From contig JAUEDM010000001.1 in the NCBI GenBank assembly GCA_033439685.1, forward strand, positions 8,804,001 to 8,868,000: a stretch of 64,000 nt of DNA. The letters run 5' to 3'. Below are positions 32,427 to 44,308 of this stretch, piece by piece. Source of the stretch: Apodospora peruviana. Taxonomy: Eukaryota > Ascomycota > Sordariomycetes > Sordariales > Lasiosphaeriaceae. Numbering within the stretch: position 1 is the first letter of the stretch; each line of letters opens with the position of its first letter. The position numbers and the translations under genes were made by a program. The notes beneath the pieces are model-generated. The model saw only the letters and a program-made list of their open reading frames with translations. It had not been told where the DNA came from and did not search any database.

Positions 32427-33553
32427 GGAGTCATCACACCCGCATTCCACCGATTCCGCGCATCCGCACCAAGTCGCACCCAAGGTCTGGTGGGCGCGTG
32501 GTATAACGCTTTGTTCATAAATATTACCGCATAATGAACAATAGATTTCTTGAAAAGTGACCAGACACAATGCGCCAAAGATTTCTCGGAGAAGGACCAG
32601 ACTCAGACATAAAAGTCTGAACTCCATCCTGGTGTTGAGTAACTTGCCGATATGTGATGGTAACAATACAGGCTAATGTACCAACCGACTTGAGATATGG
32701 AGCGTGGGATGGGCGTATCTTATGATGGCTAGACGCCTTGTGGTTTGAGTACGTCCGGCGCTGGTTGCCTCGTTCTGCCTTAGGGTCTCAGTGATTATCC
32801 GTATCTCAATTGTGAGGGGAAGTGAAGATATCGGACCAATCAGCGAGACACTAGTACGCCCGGCATGAGCGTGTGGCCCTCTCATGCGGCCAAAACCTGG
32901 TTATGGTGCATGAGTTTGCCTCAGGTTTTGAGAGACCAATGAGAGAGTGCTCTGGTAACCTGCGTGTTGGGCCAATTGGTGACACCCTTCACGCACCTGC
33001 GTGTGCGGGTTGTCGCAGCTCAGATAATCACATGAGGTAGACTTCACGGCGACTTCTCGGGTCTCATATATTGGGGATGGACTTTTAGGCTCACTGTAAT
33101 CTCTTCACTAACCTACCCTACCTCCCTCAGGTACGCAGAGTCGATCCAGAAGTATCATGAACTCCAGGTTACACAAGCTCATAACCAAGGCCGCGGAATC
33201 CGAGACTCGGACTCAGGCAGTCGGGCTCCGTGCCACCAACAAACCTTCCCGGCGTTAGGAAACTGAAGCTCCCATCCAATTAAAATAATCCTTCTGGTGA
33301 ACAATATCGAACTCTACAGCCCCCAACCCGCATATAGCGGTCTTAAGCTGGCTGGCCTTCTATACGGAGGACGAGCTTCTCAAGCCAGATGGTGTAACTA
33401 GCTCATCAGATTCTCAGCAGTCTTATATAATGGAATCCGCTGTCCCATCGTCTTAGAAGTGCTCTCAGTCCCATCTCATGGTCGATCCATTCTCCTGAAC
33501 ATTTGACTCACGTGAAGCCATTGACTGAACCCAAACCTCCAAATAAGCTCACC
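32427..33553. other. Intergenic, divergent promoters
   Basis: 1.1 kb between the C2H2 gene (minus) and the dehydrogenase gene (plus). No gene seen. Confidence 0.55.
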
Positions 33554-34403
33554 ATGGCCTCCAACAAGACCATCGTCCTCATTACCGGTACGCTCCACAA
33601 TACCATATCATTGATCCAACACTTCATTTTCATACTCGATATTAATCTATTGGCCAACAGGAGCAAGCAGCGGGATCGGTCTCGAAACCGTCGCGCTTCT
33701 CGCCCAAACCTCACCAGACTTTGAGATCCTCCTAGGCAGCCGATCCCTCGAAAAAGGCACAAAAGCCCTCGAAACGCTCCAAACCACCCACGGCGACTCC
33801 CTCAAAGGCACCATCAGCGTCATCCAGATCGACGTAACCGACACTAAGTCCATTCTCTCCGCCAGGGAACAAATCGAATCCGAATATGGCAAGCTCGACG
33901 TACTGATCAACAACGCGGGCATCATCGTCACCAAGCCGCTAGTCGACACCCTCACCAATCTTCGAGAAACCTTCGAGACGAACACCTTCGGGCCAATGAT
34001 GGTCACGGAAACATTTGAGCCTTTGCTCAAAAAGTCTGCTAATCCAAGACTCATCCACGTCTCCTCCGATCAGGGGTCCATCACCGGTCGGCTTGACGCA
34101 ACCGGAAAATGGTACCACCTCAAGGGCGACACCTACCGCATGAGCAAGGCGGCGCTGAACATGCTGGCTGCATGCCACAGGGTCAACTTCAGTGAGTGGG
34201 GATGTAAAGTCTGCGCGTTTAATCCCGATTTCTGTGTTACGAATCTCACCGGGGAGGAGGGGCGGCAGACCAGACTCAAGTGGGGTGCGCGGGATCCGAA
34301 GGAAGCTGCTGCTGCCCTTGTTGAAGTCGTGCTGGGGAATCGGGATGGGGATTTGGGCAAGTCGGGGATTGTGCATGTGGATGGGGGGGTTTTGCCTTGG
34401 TAA
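33554..34403 (+). CDS. Short-chain dehydrogenase/reductase
   Basis: Exon 1 (33554-33587) and exon 2 (33661-34403) are joined over a 73-nt intron (GTACGC...CAACAG) and give 258 aa, the usual length for a classical SDR. The splice recreates the nucleotide-binding motif TG-ASSGIG (residues 11-18). NNAG is at 95-98, the catalytic Ser lies in HVSSDQGS (146-147), and YRMSK gives Y170 and K174. The C-terminal VDGGVLPW ends the fold. Acidic DVT at 69-71 and the lack of a basic pair after the first beta strand leave NAD(H)/NADP(H) preference open. Substrate unknown. The protein is cytosolic, with no targeting signal. All key residues are present, and the gene is intact. Confidence 0.9.
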
Positions 34404-35669
34404 GCACGACTATAGGATGATGGGAAAACTCTGAAGTGGGCAGGTGCACCGGCGGGACTTCACGGTGCTTTTCTTTTGTGTGACTGTGACGTGGATACCA
34501 ACCAGGTAATGACGGCAGGTTTGTGCATGGATTTTGAGTTTGGGGGCAGTGGTTGGAATGTGATGTCGAGTTCCGAGTTTGCGAGAATCTGAGGCACATG
34601 GAAAGTGCAGGTGTTTCGACCAACCAGAGATGTTTCCAGCTCATGTGTCCCGCATCACTTCCAAGCAGGTACTGCTGGAAGGTGTTAATGCGATGGTTGC
34701 TGTTCGACTTCCTGTCACCGGATTCTTGGCTACGTATGTTGTTACACTGTTTACGCTCATCTACCCATAACCCGAAGAGAGCAGAAGCAAAACGGAAAGA
34801 AACCTACGTACGGAATATTATTACTGCTACCTACCTAGATAGGTCGATAATCGTGACAGTGACCTGAGCTGAGTACTTTTCAGATTGATATTCCTTGGGC
34901 AATTTCTCATATATATTCACGATTTTGGATTTCGATCTCTCCATCCGGACAAGTCCAACAATCGGTATCACAAAAACAGACAGATTACCGGGCCGAGCTT
35001 GCCGACATCGCCAGTCCTTCCGTACATGTATCCAACGGCCACCTTGCCCCTTTATGCACCATGGTTGCTTGACGTCGGGGGCGAAGGGCTCTGAGCCTGC
35101 TGTGCCGCGCGTACGCGTATGTAGCTGAGGTGGTTACCCGCGGCACCGCTGACCTGGGTTGAGTCACCTGCAAAAAAAAGCAAACAATGAACGATCCCGG
35201 GGAACCGGTCTACCAAGTTTTTGCTTGAATGGTAACCTGGAATGCTTGTGGTGGTGGCAGGCTGTGTGGGATGCGATTTCTCCAGGCACGAGCCTCGACG
35301 AGTGTGGCTGACGTGAGGGCTGGAAACTAGGATTTTTTTTGCGTCGCATTAATGCTTTGCCATGTGCAATCTTGTTGTTCCGGGGTGAGTTTGAATGCAC
35401 GTGTGGTTTTCTAGAAGCAAATCGAGGCTGAGGCTGACCACCAACCAACACCAACTCGTGGCCCGTGGGGATGGGATCGGGCACAGTAGTTCAGGCGTTC
35501 TCTGTCGTAGGATCGAAACCAATGCGTATGTCAACTCTTTACTATGTGTTTAGATGTGGTATAAAGTAGGGAAGAATGTGGCCTGAGAATTGATGGCGAG
35601 GATTCTGTATTTAGCCCGAAGACTCCAGAACCCACAACCATCAGTATCATATTTGAGCACATATTCACC
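34404..35669. other. Intergenic, no supported gene
   Basis: 1.27 kb. A TACCTACCTAGATAGGT near-palindrome lies at about 34830. No gene, RNA or element recognised. Confidence 0.55.
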
Positions 35670-37240
35670 ATGTCTCCTCTCGGTACTTCACTAGCCCAAA
35701 CATGGGTCATTGGACTCGTCTATACCCTTCCTCTCCTCAACACCGTGGTAACAGCCGCATCTATACCACCCCGCGACTCCGTGATCACTCCCCGGCCCGC
35801 CATCGCAATCAAGCTCAACCCAGACGCGCGGAGCCCTTCCGCCGCAGGAGCAGATATTATCGACTCCTTGATCCAGAAAGCGCACCCAAACCCCACGCGA
35901 GCAAAGCGGGATGTTGACTTTAGCATCTCCCCCCTCATCACCAGCTTGTCCCCGGCGGAGATTGACAAGATGATCCAAACAGCTGTGGAGCGGGATCCCA
36001 CATACGTACCGGCTAATTTCAGCAACTGGTTCCAGGTTGTTTTCACAGAGGCGCAAACAGAAGACGCTGCTGCGTCTCCGGAGGTCCTTCAGCTTCTGAA
36101 TAAACTCGCCGAGGCACCAGAGGTGGCAAGCTGCCAGCAACTTATTGGTAGTACTCGATCACTCCCGGCCGTTCAACCAAACGATGACCCTCTGTTTACC
36201 GAACAGGGTTATCTGTCAGGAGGAGGCGTCGGCATCGACGCCAAATACGCTTGGGGCTTCCCAGGCGGCGACGGCACAGGAACGACCATCATCGACGTCG
36301 AGCGCGGCTGGCAACTCGAGCACGAAGACTTGGTAATTACAAAATATTCACTATCTTAACCAAATTTAACCATGCTAACCTATCTTATAACACCCAGAAA
36401 GCAGCAAACATTACCATAGTAGGCACCGGGCTGAACATCAACGACCGATACGGCGGCAACTACCCCCACGGCACCTCCGTCCTGGGCGAGATTCTAATGG
36501 TAGACAACACCATCGGCGGCGTCGGCATCGCCACAAAGGCACAAGGCCACGTAGTCGGGATAACCCGAACCAACGAAGACGGCGGCCCCGTCGAGAACCG
36601 GCCCGAAGCCATCATGGAGGCAGCCAACAACCTAAAATTCGGCGACGCCATCCTCCTAGAAATGCAGGTCCCCGACGCGAGCAGCACAGTCTACCCAGTC
36701 GAGATCTACGACGCCGAGTTCGACGCAATCAGACTCGCAGTCGCGATGGGGATAACCGTGATCGAGCCGGCCGCGAACAACGGCACGGACCTGGACCAGC
36801 CCATCCTTCGCGAAGGCGACAGCACCGCTCGCGCGTTCTTAAACAGGAATAGTCCCGACTTCCGCGACTCGGGCGCGATAATTGTTGGCGCCGGCTCGCC
36901 GGGCTTGCCACATACGAGACTCGACTTTTCTAATTATGGGAGTCGGGTTGATGTGTTTGCGTGGGGCGAGAATATCTGGACGACGAGTGTGAACACCAGC
37001 TCCAACTACGAGGACATTTACGCGCCGTTTGATGGTACCTCTGGTGCCGCACCCATCATTGCGGGTGCTGTGCTCTGCATCCAGGGCATGGTTAATGCGA
37101 ATCGTGGGAAGAAACTGTCGCCGGCTGAGCTGAGGAGTCTTATCACTGTGGGCGGCACGCCGACTTCTAAACCGGCCGAGGACAAAATTGGGGTCCAGCC
37201 TGACCTAAGGGCGCTGATTGATGGTGGACACTTGAATTAA
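35670..37240 (+). CDS. Secreted subtilisin-like serine peptidase (S8)
   Basis: Exon 1 (35670-36332) and exon 2 (36398-37240) flank a 65-nt intron (GTAATT, branch GCTAAC, CACCCAG) and give 501 aa. The N-terminus is hydrophobic (WVIGLVYTLPLLNTVVTAA), a signal peptide, followed by a propeptide of about 150 residues. The catalytic triad is visible: Asp in GTTIIDVERGW (D209), His in NYPHGTSVLGEI (H245) and Ser in FDGTSGAAPI (S436). The oxyanion Asn lies in EPAANNGTD. The Asp and His are encoded on different exons. The Asp motif departs from the usual DSG/DTG form (DVE), so this belongs to a divergent fungal S8 branch. The protein is probably extracellular with a nutritional role; substrate unknown. 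Confidence 0.9.
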
Positions 37241-37706
37241 CGCTGGATTAGAGGAATGGATTCATGAGGCGTTGATGTTTCACCACCTTTCATATTAAGT
37301 AGAGAACATATTTGATTAAAAAGATTGATTTAGTGTTTTATGAACAGTGACCGTCCTGCATCTCCGTATTTACTCAGTCTGGATCTGCGGCCTACAGGCA
37401 CATACTGAAGGCGCGGTTGGCACAGTGTGCAGCACCTATTGCTGAGTACAAGCATGCAAGCAAGTTGGTGAAAGAGAAGCGGCTCATCTCAAAGAGGACG
37501 CACTCGATTGGTTCGGGGCCCCGGGTCGTTATTGGCGTCAATACTACACCGAATGCAGTTGGGCCGCTTTGTTATAGACACAGTCACATACCTGAAGTCG
37601 TACCGTGACTACCTTCCGCACTTGACGATAACCCTACGGCCCCTCGGGAAAGACGGAGATTGCTTATATATCTCTCCGCTCGGCCTGACTCGCCCTACCT
37701 TGCGGC
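37241..37706. other. Intergenic
   Basis: No supported gene. Confidence 0.5.
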
Positions 37707-38674
37707 ATGTCCGTCACCAGTACCCTCTCCACAATGGCACCGCCTTCAGACCTCGCCGCACTTTCCTTGCCACGGCTCCTATCACACTCCCGCCCCGTAC
37801 GGCCCGCTGCTGGAAGCGCTTCAGGCTCGAGGAATCGCAGCCTATTGCCCTCAGCTCCCAACCGCCGACCTCGCGAAACTCAATGTCGGCGATGATGTCC
37901 ACAACCCGGACTTCAGCCGCGAACCTCCACCGGGCAGGTATCTTTAGGGGGAGGGGAAACCGGGATTGTACTTGGTGCTCTCAAGCCCTTGGTGGAAGAA
38001 GCCGGGAAGGAGATCCTTCTCGTCGGGCACTCGTCCGGTGGTTGGGTGGCCACGAAGGCAGCGCAGCATGACCTACAGGCCAAAGTTCGCAGGTCCAAGG
38101 GGCTTGCCGGAGGTGTCATCGGCATCTTCTACGCCGGCGCATTCGTCATCCCCGTCGGCGAGTCGATCCATAGCTTCTTCCAACCCCAAGAACGGCGGCG
38201 GCAACTTTGTAACGACGCCGTTCATGACTTTCCACGTAAGTGTGTTTCATGCACGTCGACTGATGATATCTTGTCGCTGATATATAAACAAAAAACAGAA
38301 ACACGGTGCCGCGGGACTCGGTACCATCGTCAACGCCGAGCACTTTCTCTTCAACGACCTCAACGCAACTACCGCCAAGAAGTGGGCGGCCACTCTTACC
38401 GCTTCCCCCGTCTTGACCACGAAACTCACCAACGACGCCGCCTATTCGGCGCTTCCTTGCGCCTATTTGGTCCCGGACGGGGATCTGACATTACCTCGTG
38501 AATACCAGGAGGGTATGGTTAATATTCTGTCCTCGAAGACGGGCGGCAATTTCTCCATCTACCATTGCCCCGCTGGCCACTCTCCCCACCTTAGCTGGAA
38601 TGAAGGGATGGATGGTCGACACAATTTGGAGTTTTGTGGAGAAGATCAAGTCAGCAGAGCAGGGCCAGCCCTGA
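37707..38674 (+). pseudogene. Alpha/beta hydrolase, multiply frameshifted
   Basis: The segments together make a complete fungal alpha/beta hydrolase but lie in different frames: CHGSYHTPAPYGPLLEALQA (oxyanion region), VLGALKPLVEEAGKEILLVG followed by HSSGGW (nucleophile elbow G-H-S-S-G), GVIGIFYAGAFVIPVGESIH, NGGGNFVTTPFMTF, then after a 62-nt intron (GTAAGT...AACAG) KHGAAGLGTIVNAEHFLFND, YLVPDGD and the catalytic His context CPAGHSPHLSW. At least four breaks are seen: near 37745, near 37945, at a CCCC run near 38187, and at a 4-bp duplication (GGATGGATGG) near 38610. The original end is TGA 38672-38674. Catalytic Ser, Asp and His contexts are all still recognisable. Confidence 0.7.
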
Positions 38675-39914
38675 GGGTGCTACCAAGTCTTTGGGATAAA
38701 GAAGCGGAGTCAAACAGGATACGGCAGGAAGTGAGGAAAGGGGTGTGTGTATTATTCAAGTAGGTCTCGTTTTAGTCTAACACTCGAGAATGTGCGCCAC
38801 CACCACTCAATCTGGGCAAATAAAGTTGGATCAGCACGGATTATCAGGGTGAACATGAGTGAGAGAGACTTATTAGGTGGTAATAAACCTGGAGTTCTCA
38901 ATAACCATGCCCAGATGGGAATCATTGAGAATGGTCCAGACTCAGCTCAATCGTATCAGAGACCAGACCTTATCGAGAGCTGACCTCATCTCATCGCCAG
39001 GTATTCGAATCCAGACCCCATAACCCCATCCGGATTTTATTTCCTTGCTATTGAGCCTGTGCCGCTTTTACCCCGTGATAGTTATCAAGGCAAAAGCGCC
39101 ACCCGACGCAGGGGCAGTGAAGAACGTGCCACCTCCGCATGTCATCACCGGGTGTGGCTGGCTGTAGATGCACATGATTGGCCAATTTGAGGATTAGCGG
39201 CTGCTTTCCGCTCGACCACAGCACAACATTGTAAGCCACCCGCCCTCGGATCTTGCCTGATTCGACGCTTGGCTTAAATGGCTCTGTCTCACCTCGTTGT
39301 CGAGGTGGTGGTGTCGACGACCGATATCTTGAGCCTCAGGATGGCCAGAACACAGGAGAGCTGAGACGAAATTACGACTTGAGGTTGAGAATATGGAATA
39401 TTGTGATGAAAGTCTGCTAGTTGGAGGATGTGGCTGCCTGCTGCAACAGAATCTGGAACGACATCCGGCACTATTAGACGTGACAGATTCCTTTTGAGCC
39501 TAGAACCAATACATATCGCACATTAAGAAGAGACCCGGGATTCGGGGACGACGGTATCGTGAGTGCAGCGAAACTACCGCCTGCACCCCTGGTGTCGATG
39601 TCCGGCTTGGGCATGTTCAAGCGAACCAAACCGAGAAGAAAGTCATCGTGGCGAGCTGAAGGGAAGATGATGAACGAACAGAGCTGAAATTTGAGTTCTA
39701 GAACACTGTGTGGCCATGCTGGAGGAATGATCGTAGATGACGACCAGAGTTTGGAGTTTGCATCGCGCAAAATTGCATATAAGGCCGACGACTTCTCTGC
39801 TGTCTAGCCTTCAAAATCGTTCATCATCAACCCACTCTTCACTTCCCCATTGACAAACTTTAAAGTACCACTCTCACCCATTCAATCCATATCACCTCAA
39901 TCCCCTCCATCAAA
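38675..39914. other. Intergenic with a dispersed repeat copy
   Basis: Contains one copy (about 38979-39105) of a repeat also found at 58415. No gene seen. Confidence 0.5.
38979..39105 (+). repeat. Dispersed repeat, copy 1
   Basis: CGCCAGGTATTCGAATCCAG and TTTCCTTGCTATTG, in the same order and spacing as at 58415-58560, with scattered mismatches; roughly 130 bp by eye. Confidence 0.5.
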
Positions 39915-40772
39915 ATGGCTGCTCTCATCCCCCTTGGAGCCGATGGCCTCAGCGCCATGCACAATTTCCAAACCAACACTCTCACCATCTACGCCAAGGG
40001 CACCATCCACGGCGTCTGGATGCCCCCCTTCTTCGAGCGCAAGGTCTGGTTCGGCGGCATCCGCTACGCCCTGAAGGCGTTTCATGGCATGCAGGTCCCC
40101 GAGAACCCCGACGTGACCGATGTCGACGTCAAGCACCAAGAGGTCTTCAACTTCCCCGGCGGCCGATACCCCAAGTTCGTCATCATCGAGACCGCTCTCG
40201 GGACCTTCAAGGTTGAGATCAGCTTCATCCAGTGGCCTCTCGAGGGTGCTGCCGCCAATGGGAAGGGTCTTACCGATGAGAACAACGGTACCGTGTCCAT
40301 CATGGACATCGGGAACGGCTCCGCAACCAACGGCATCGCCTCCACCAAGGATATCGGCAACGGCTCCGCAACCAACGGCATCGCCACCGCCAGCGTCGAC
40401 GATGGTCCCATCAAGGACGACTCAGTCATCACCAACGTGTTGCCGACCAAGGAGCTGCTTCTCCTCGCCGACGGCATCTTGACCATCGAGGCGGCCATCC
40501 CCGTGACCATCCCCGAGGCCAAAGCCTGGGTCACCATCTCGGCCGACGCCGTGTTCTTCAATCTGATCGGGTCCAAGCTGACGCCCGGTCTCGTCTCGTG
40601 GGAGTACAAGTGGACCAAAGTGCCCAGTCTCTTGGTCCCGCTGCCACTTATCGACGTCACCACAACCATTGCCACCCAGCTCAGCCCGCTCGACCCGACC
40701 ATCATCACGCGCAACATTCAACCGTATGTTGTGAAGCTTGTCAGTCTCAATGTTGAGCAGCCGAAGGAGTGA
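39915..40772 (+). CDS. Uncharacterised protein with internal duplication
   Basis: A single exon from ATG 39915 to TGA 40772 encodes 285 aa with strong C-ending codon preference. It starts MAALIPLGADGLSAMHNFQT and contains VWFGGIRYALKAFHGMQVPE, a beta-rich pattern. A central linker carries a nearly perfect 45-bp direct repeat coding for DIGNGSATNGIAS(T) twice (about residues 131-160), so it probably arose by tandem duplication and lies in a flexible loop. No signal peptide, membrane segment or catalytic motif. I do not recognise the family. The CT-rich leader (39840-39910) and codon bias suggest good expression. Confidence 0.7.
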   Translation: MAALIPLGADGLSAMHNFQTNTLTIYAKGTIHGVWMPPFFERKVWFGGIRYALKAFHGMQVPENPDVTDVDVKHQEVFNFPGGRYPKFVIIETALGTFKVEISFIQWPLEGAAANGKGLTDENNGTVSIMDIGNGSATNGIASTKDIGNGSATNGIATASVDDGPIKDDSVITNVLPTKELLLLADGILTIEAAIPVTIPEAKAWVTISADAVFFNLIGSKLTPGLVSWEYKWTKVPSLLVPLPLIDVTTTIATQLSPLDPTIITRNIQPYVVKLVSLNVEQPKE

Positions 40773-41029
40773 AGGGACGCTTCTCACACCACTCTATGTG
40801 TTGTTGCTGTATAATCTGACGTTTCATTTGTCTTGTTCATTTTCGGGATGGTTATACTTCCTATTGCTTCGGTTCAGTTATACACACCCCTGCGAATTTC
40901 GTTCATTTGTAATAAATAGTTCTCTCATCAAACTAATTTTTTCCATCCATTGCTATGTACATTTTGCCCTTGACACCAAAACCAGATGCTGCTTTTCAAA
41001 CTTCCTGCTCCATAGAGCTATCAACTCCG

Positions 41030-41941
41030 TCAGTTAACACTAGCCGTAAACTTCGAAACTGAAAACGTAGCCGGACCACCCGTAAACGCCTCCGTTCCGA
41101 CTTGAAAAACTAAATCATCCAGGTATTAGCATCAAAAACATACCCATATACTCCCCGATCTGTGCCTACCGATCAAGTTCTGCTGAGCGGCAGGATAATT
41201 CTGCGCGGTAACCAAATAGTTGAAGAAGTCCTTCACGTCCGCACTGAATTGCCTAACAGGCGACGCCGCGACGAAGCTGTACACCCTCATGGCACCATTA
41301 TATCCGACCCACAGGTCCCACGTCCGTCCCGCAACTGTGACTTGGCCAGTTGACTGCCCGATGGGATACACGTTGCCCAATCTCGCCAACCTTTCCTCCC
41401 CCCCCCCCCCCCTTTTTATCAGCAAACATCCCCATCTAACAAAGAAGAAGGAGACATACCAGATCATGAGTTCGTAATCACCCCCGCTGTTGGCATGATT
41501 CGGATCGGTAGCGGTAAACACATCATAAGCAACATTGGCTCTGACATTTTCCGTGCTATAGTCCCAGTTCAGAGCAGTCGGCATGCTTTTGATCGATGCG
41601 ATTTTCAGACCCTTCGTGACCTGTCGTCCGGCATAGATGTAGCTCTTCACGTTGTTGGGGCCGCCGTTCCATGTCCATGTCGACCTGAGCTGGACCCCGT
41701 TTTGCGATGAGTAGCCATCGACGTAGGTGCACTGCGATCCCGAGGTCGCGGCATCTTTGCCCCACAGGTTGTTGAGGACCTCGTAGCCGTTGGATGACCA
41801 GTAGGCGTACTGCTCGCAGAGGGTTTTTAAGGGCTGTTGTTGGCGTGGTTCGAGCACGGTTTTTATTGGGGCTGAGGGGGGGAGGGCCGCAGCGGGCATG
41901 GCTCTGATGCCGAGAAGGAGGAGGAGGTGAAGGAGCTGCAT
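41030..41941 (-). CDS. GH12 endoglucanase, secreted
   Basis: Three exons, 41941-41460, 41390-41170 and 41109-41030, give 260 aa. Introns: 69 nt (GTATGT...GGAAAG) and 60 nt (GTAGGC, branch GCTAAT, TTTAG). A signal peptide starts MQLLHLLLLLGIRAMPAA. The GH12 fold is evident: CEQYAYWSSNGYEVLNNLWG, TWTWNGGPNNVKSY and ALNWDYSTENVRANVAYDVF. The nucleophile Glu lies in DYELMIWLA (E157) and the acid/base Glu in VGTEAFTGG (E241). The second Glu is only recovered by splicing in exon 3. GH12 enzymes cleave beta-1,4-glucan or xyloglucan with retention; which of the two cannot be told here. The protein acts extracellularly on plant cell wall. Intron 1 contains a 15-base G run in the sense direction. Confidence 0.93.
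41398..41412 (+). repeat. Poly-C/G tract inside GH12 intron
   Basis: 15 consecutive C on the plus strand, wholly inside intron 1 of the GH12 gene and close to its 3' splice site. Confidence 0.9.
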
Positions 41942-44308
41942 ATTTGGAATTGGTTGGTTAGTGAACGTGTTGTTGGTTGTGTATGTAGTGGGTGAGGTGG
42001 GCACAGAGAAGAGCTCGGGACAGAAAGAGGCTTGAGCAGCAGAGTAAGAAAACATACCAGTTAAGTAGATATCTCAGACAGAAAAATGATGGTGAACTGC
42101 CGTGGTTGCTAATATGCCAGAGTCTACCTGCTCTGGCAGCGGACCGAATAGACAATCAAAGAATTCGTTGTTATAATTTTCCTATTAGTGGGTTTTACAA
42201 GGCTATCGGATCTGAGCGATGTCTGTTCCGCAAGCGCCGCACGGAGCTTTTGTCGGCGTATCTTGAGAAAGGCAGATTGAGTAAGGCCGTTGAATGTGTT
42301 GCCAGCCAGCTGCAGGATCCCAAAGAATATTGCCGATGACGATTGCCGAGTCCGCGGGGGCGGGTTGTGATAATTCGGAGGTCAAGTCCGCTCCCGAATC
42401 GGTCTCTTTCTCGGAGGCAAACTGACAACAACTTGTGTAGCTGCCGGTAATATGTCCAATGTCGGCCCGTGTAAGTGCTACTATGTTGTTTCAGTGTTTG
42501 TCAATTCCTAGTTAAGTAAGAAACTCAAGTTAATGACTTACATTCCTTGTTAATTCGTCGTTAGAGATCCCTTCTGTCTGCAATCGGTATGACCATACCG
42601 TTATAGACACAAGCGATACCCGGTTTAGACGGACAAATGGTTAATAAAGAATACGATTGTTGGTGCGCTATTCGCTCGTTTACCTTGGTCGTTAAAACAA
42701 GGCAAAGAGTTTACCGAGATATCCGACGCAGCTGGGCAGGCGCGCCAATTATATGGCTGCGCTTATTAAGCCGACACGACGTCATTTTTAGGACATCACC
42801 AAGCGGGCTGCAGGGATGAATGTCCGCGAGGCAAAAAGATGGACTATTAAACCCAATGGTATTATGATATTTCTCAGATCTTTCTATTTGACATATCTTT
42901 GAGGTAGCTGACTCCGACCAGCCTATTCACACTATCTTTGTCCTTGATTTGTGCTCTTCAAAAAGCTGTATTTTTTTTTTACGTACTTCACCATGCTGTC
43001 TTGTCCGTTTTGAATACTTTCAGTCCGAATAAAAGAGCGACAGTCTGTATTGAATATCGGACGGCGTAAAGACATGATCCTGCCACTAATAAGTAGAGTC
43101 GGAATGTGACGATGTACGCACAGGCCTGGCGGGCGAGAGAGAGGTGTAGACACGTGACCTGCAAGTGGCTCGTGCACCTACACCACTTTCTTTGCTCGAG
43201 CGTATTGTAATTTGCTCTTTCTTCTTTTTTTCTCTTTGTCTTACTATTTTCATAGCATACTATAGATTATAGGAGCTTGACCCTACTTTCTTACGTGGCA
43301 CGTGACACGGAACTTGTAATCCGTGTTAATTGAGATTCGAATTCAACTGTGAGAAGCCAATCAGGAAACACCACGCTAGTCCCGATTGGGCACAGACCAC
43401 AATGAAGAGTATATCTTTCGACTTTTGGCCATAGATAGATTGCTTTCCTTCTTTGCTTCTTTCGCTTATAATTCCACAATACAGGTAGGGGTCAACATAG
43501 CCCTGTCTATTGCATTCCCACCGGTGCCGTGACAACCGTCATTTTCAGCGTTCTCCATTTTCTTGTGATGATGGAATGGTGTTGATCATTACATCTATGG
43601 CGGTGTCACAGTGCGAAGCATCAGATACGAGTCCCTTTGGCGTCAATGTCTGTCGAACTAAATCATTGCTATGCCTCCTCGCTGCCCTCTCCTCGGGTGT
43701 TTCGGCGGCGCGTCTCACACGCGCGCTCCGTCTCTTCTCAACAAAGGGTATTAACATCTCACTATAGCTAGCTGGCTACCTAAAATAGAACGACAAACTT
43801 GGCAATATTTCTGAGCTGTAGTAGGTCCTAGTGTCGCTGTCACTAAGAAATATAAATATGGACGACGTACGTCGTGTCCTTTTAAAAGGTGAAGAACCCC
43901 AAATGTAAAGAGCCGATTCAGGGATGTTCCAGAGCCGTCTAGCATTACGTTGTAGTGTGAGACGTCGACCGTATTATCTTTATAGCGCGTATTGTCGAGT
44001 GACTTGAGAACAGGGCGAACAGTGTGGTCTTTTGCTTGAATAGTGTGCTTGAGGTTGGGCTATACCACTAAGATGAGCAGGAGGATTAAGGTCTCCACTG
44101 AGAAGGCATTGTAATTGGCACGCTGGCTTACTTTATGGCAAGGCAGTTCTGTTAAAAAGGACAGTGCATTTTTGGAAATTACTTTTGATTAGGTATCTAT
44201 CTCATGACCTAACTAAACAACTGTTGCCTGTCTGCCAATATTGAATTGAACATAACAACTTCAGTCATTACCAACCCCGACCTCCAAAACATGCATAAGA
44301 CATCCTGC
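41942..44308. other. Long intergenic region
   Basis: 2.4 kb without a credible gene. A minus-strand stretch at 43545-43757 reads EKRRSARVRRAAETPEERAA, an Arg-rich pattern seen at the N-termini of some helicase/transposon proteins, but it is too short and unsupported to call. Confidence 0.45.

Noticed and set aside
43545..43757. Arg/Glu-rich short frame resembling a helicase/transposon N-terminus
   Set aside because: No ATG, no continuation and no other transposon sequence nearby.
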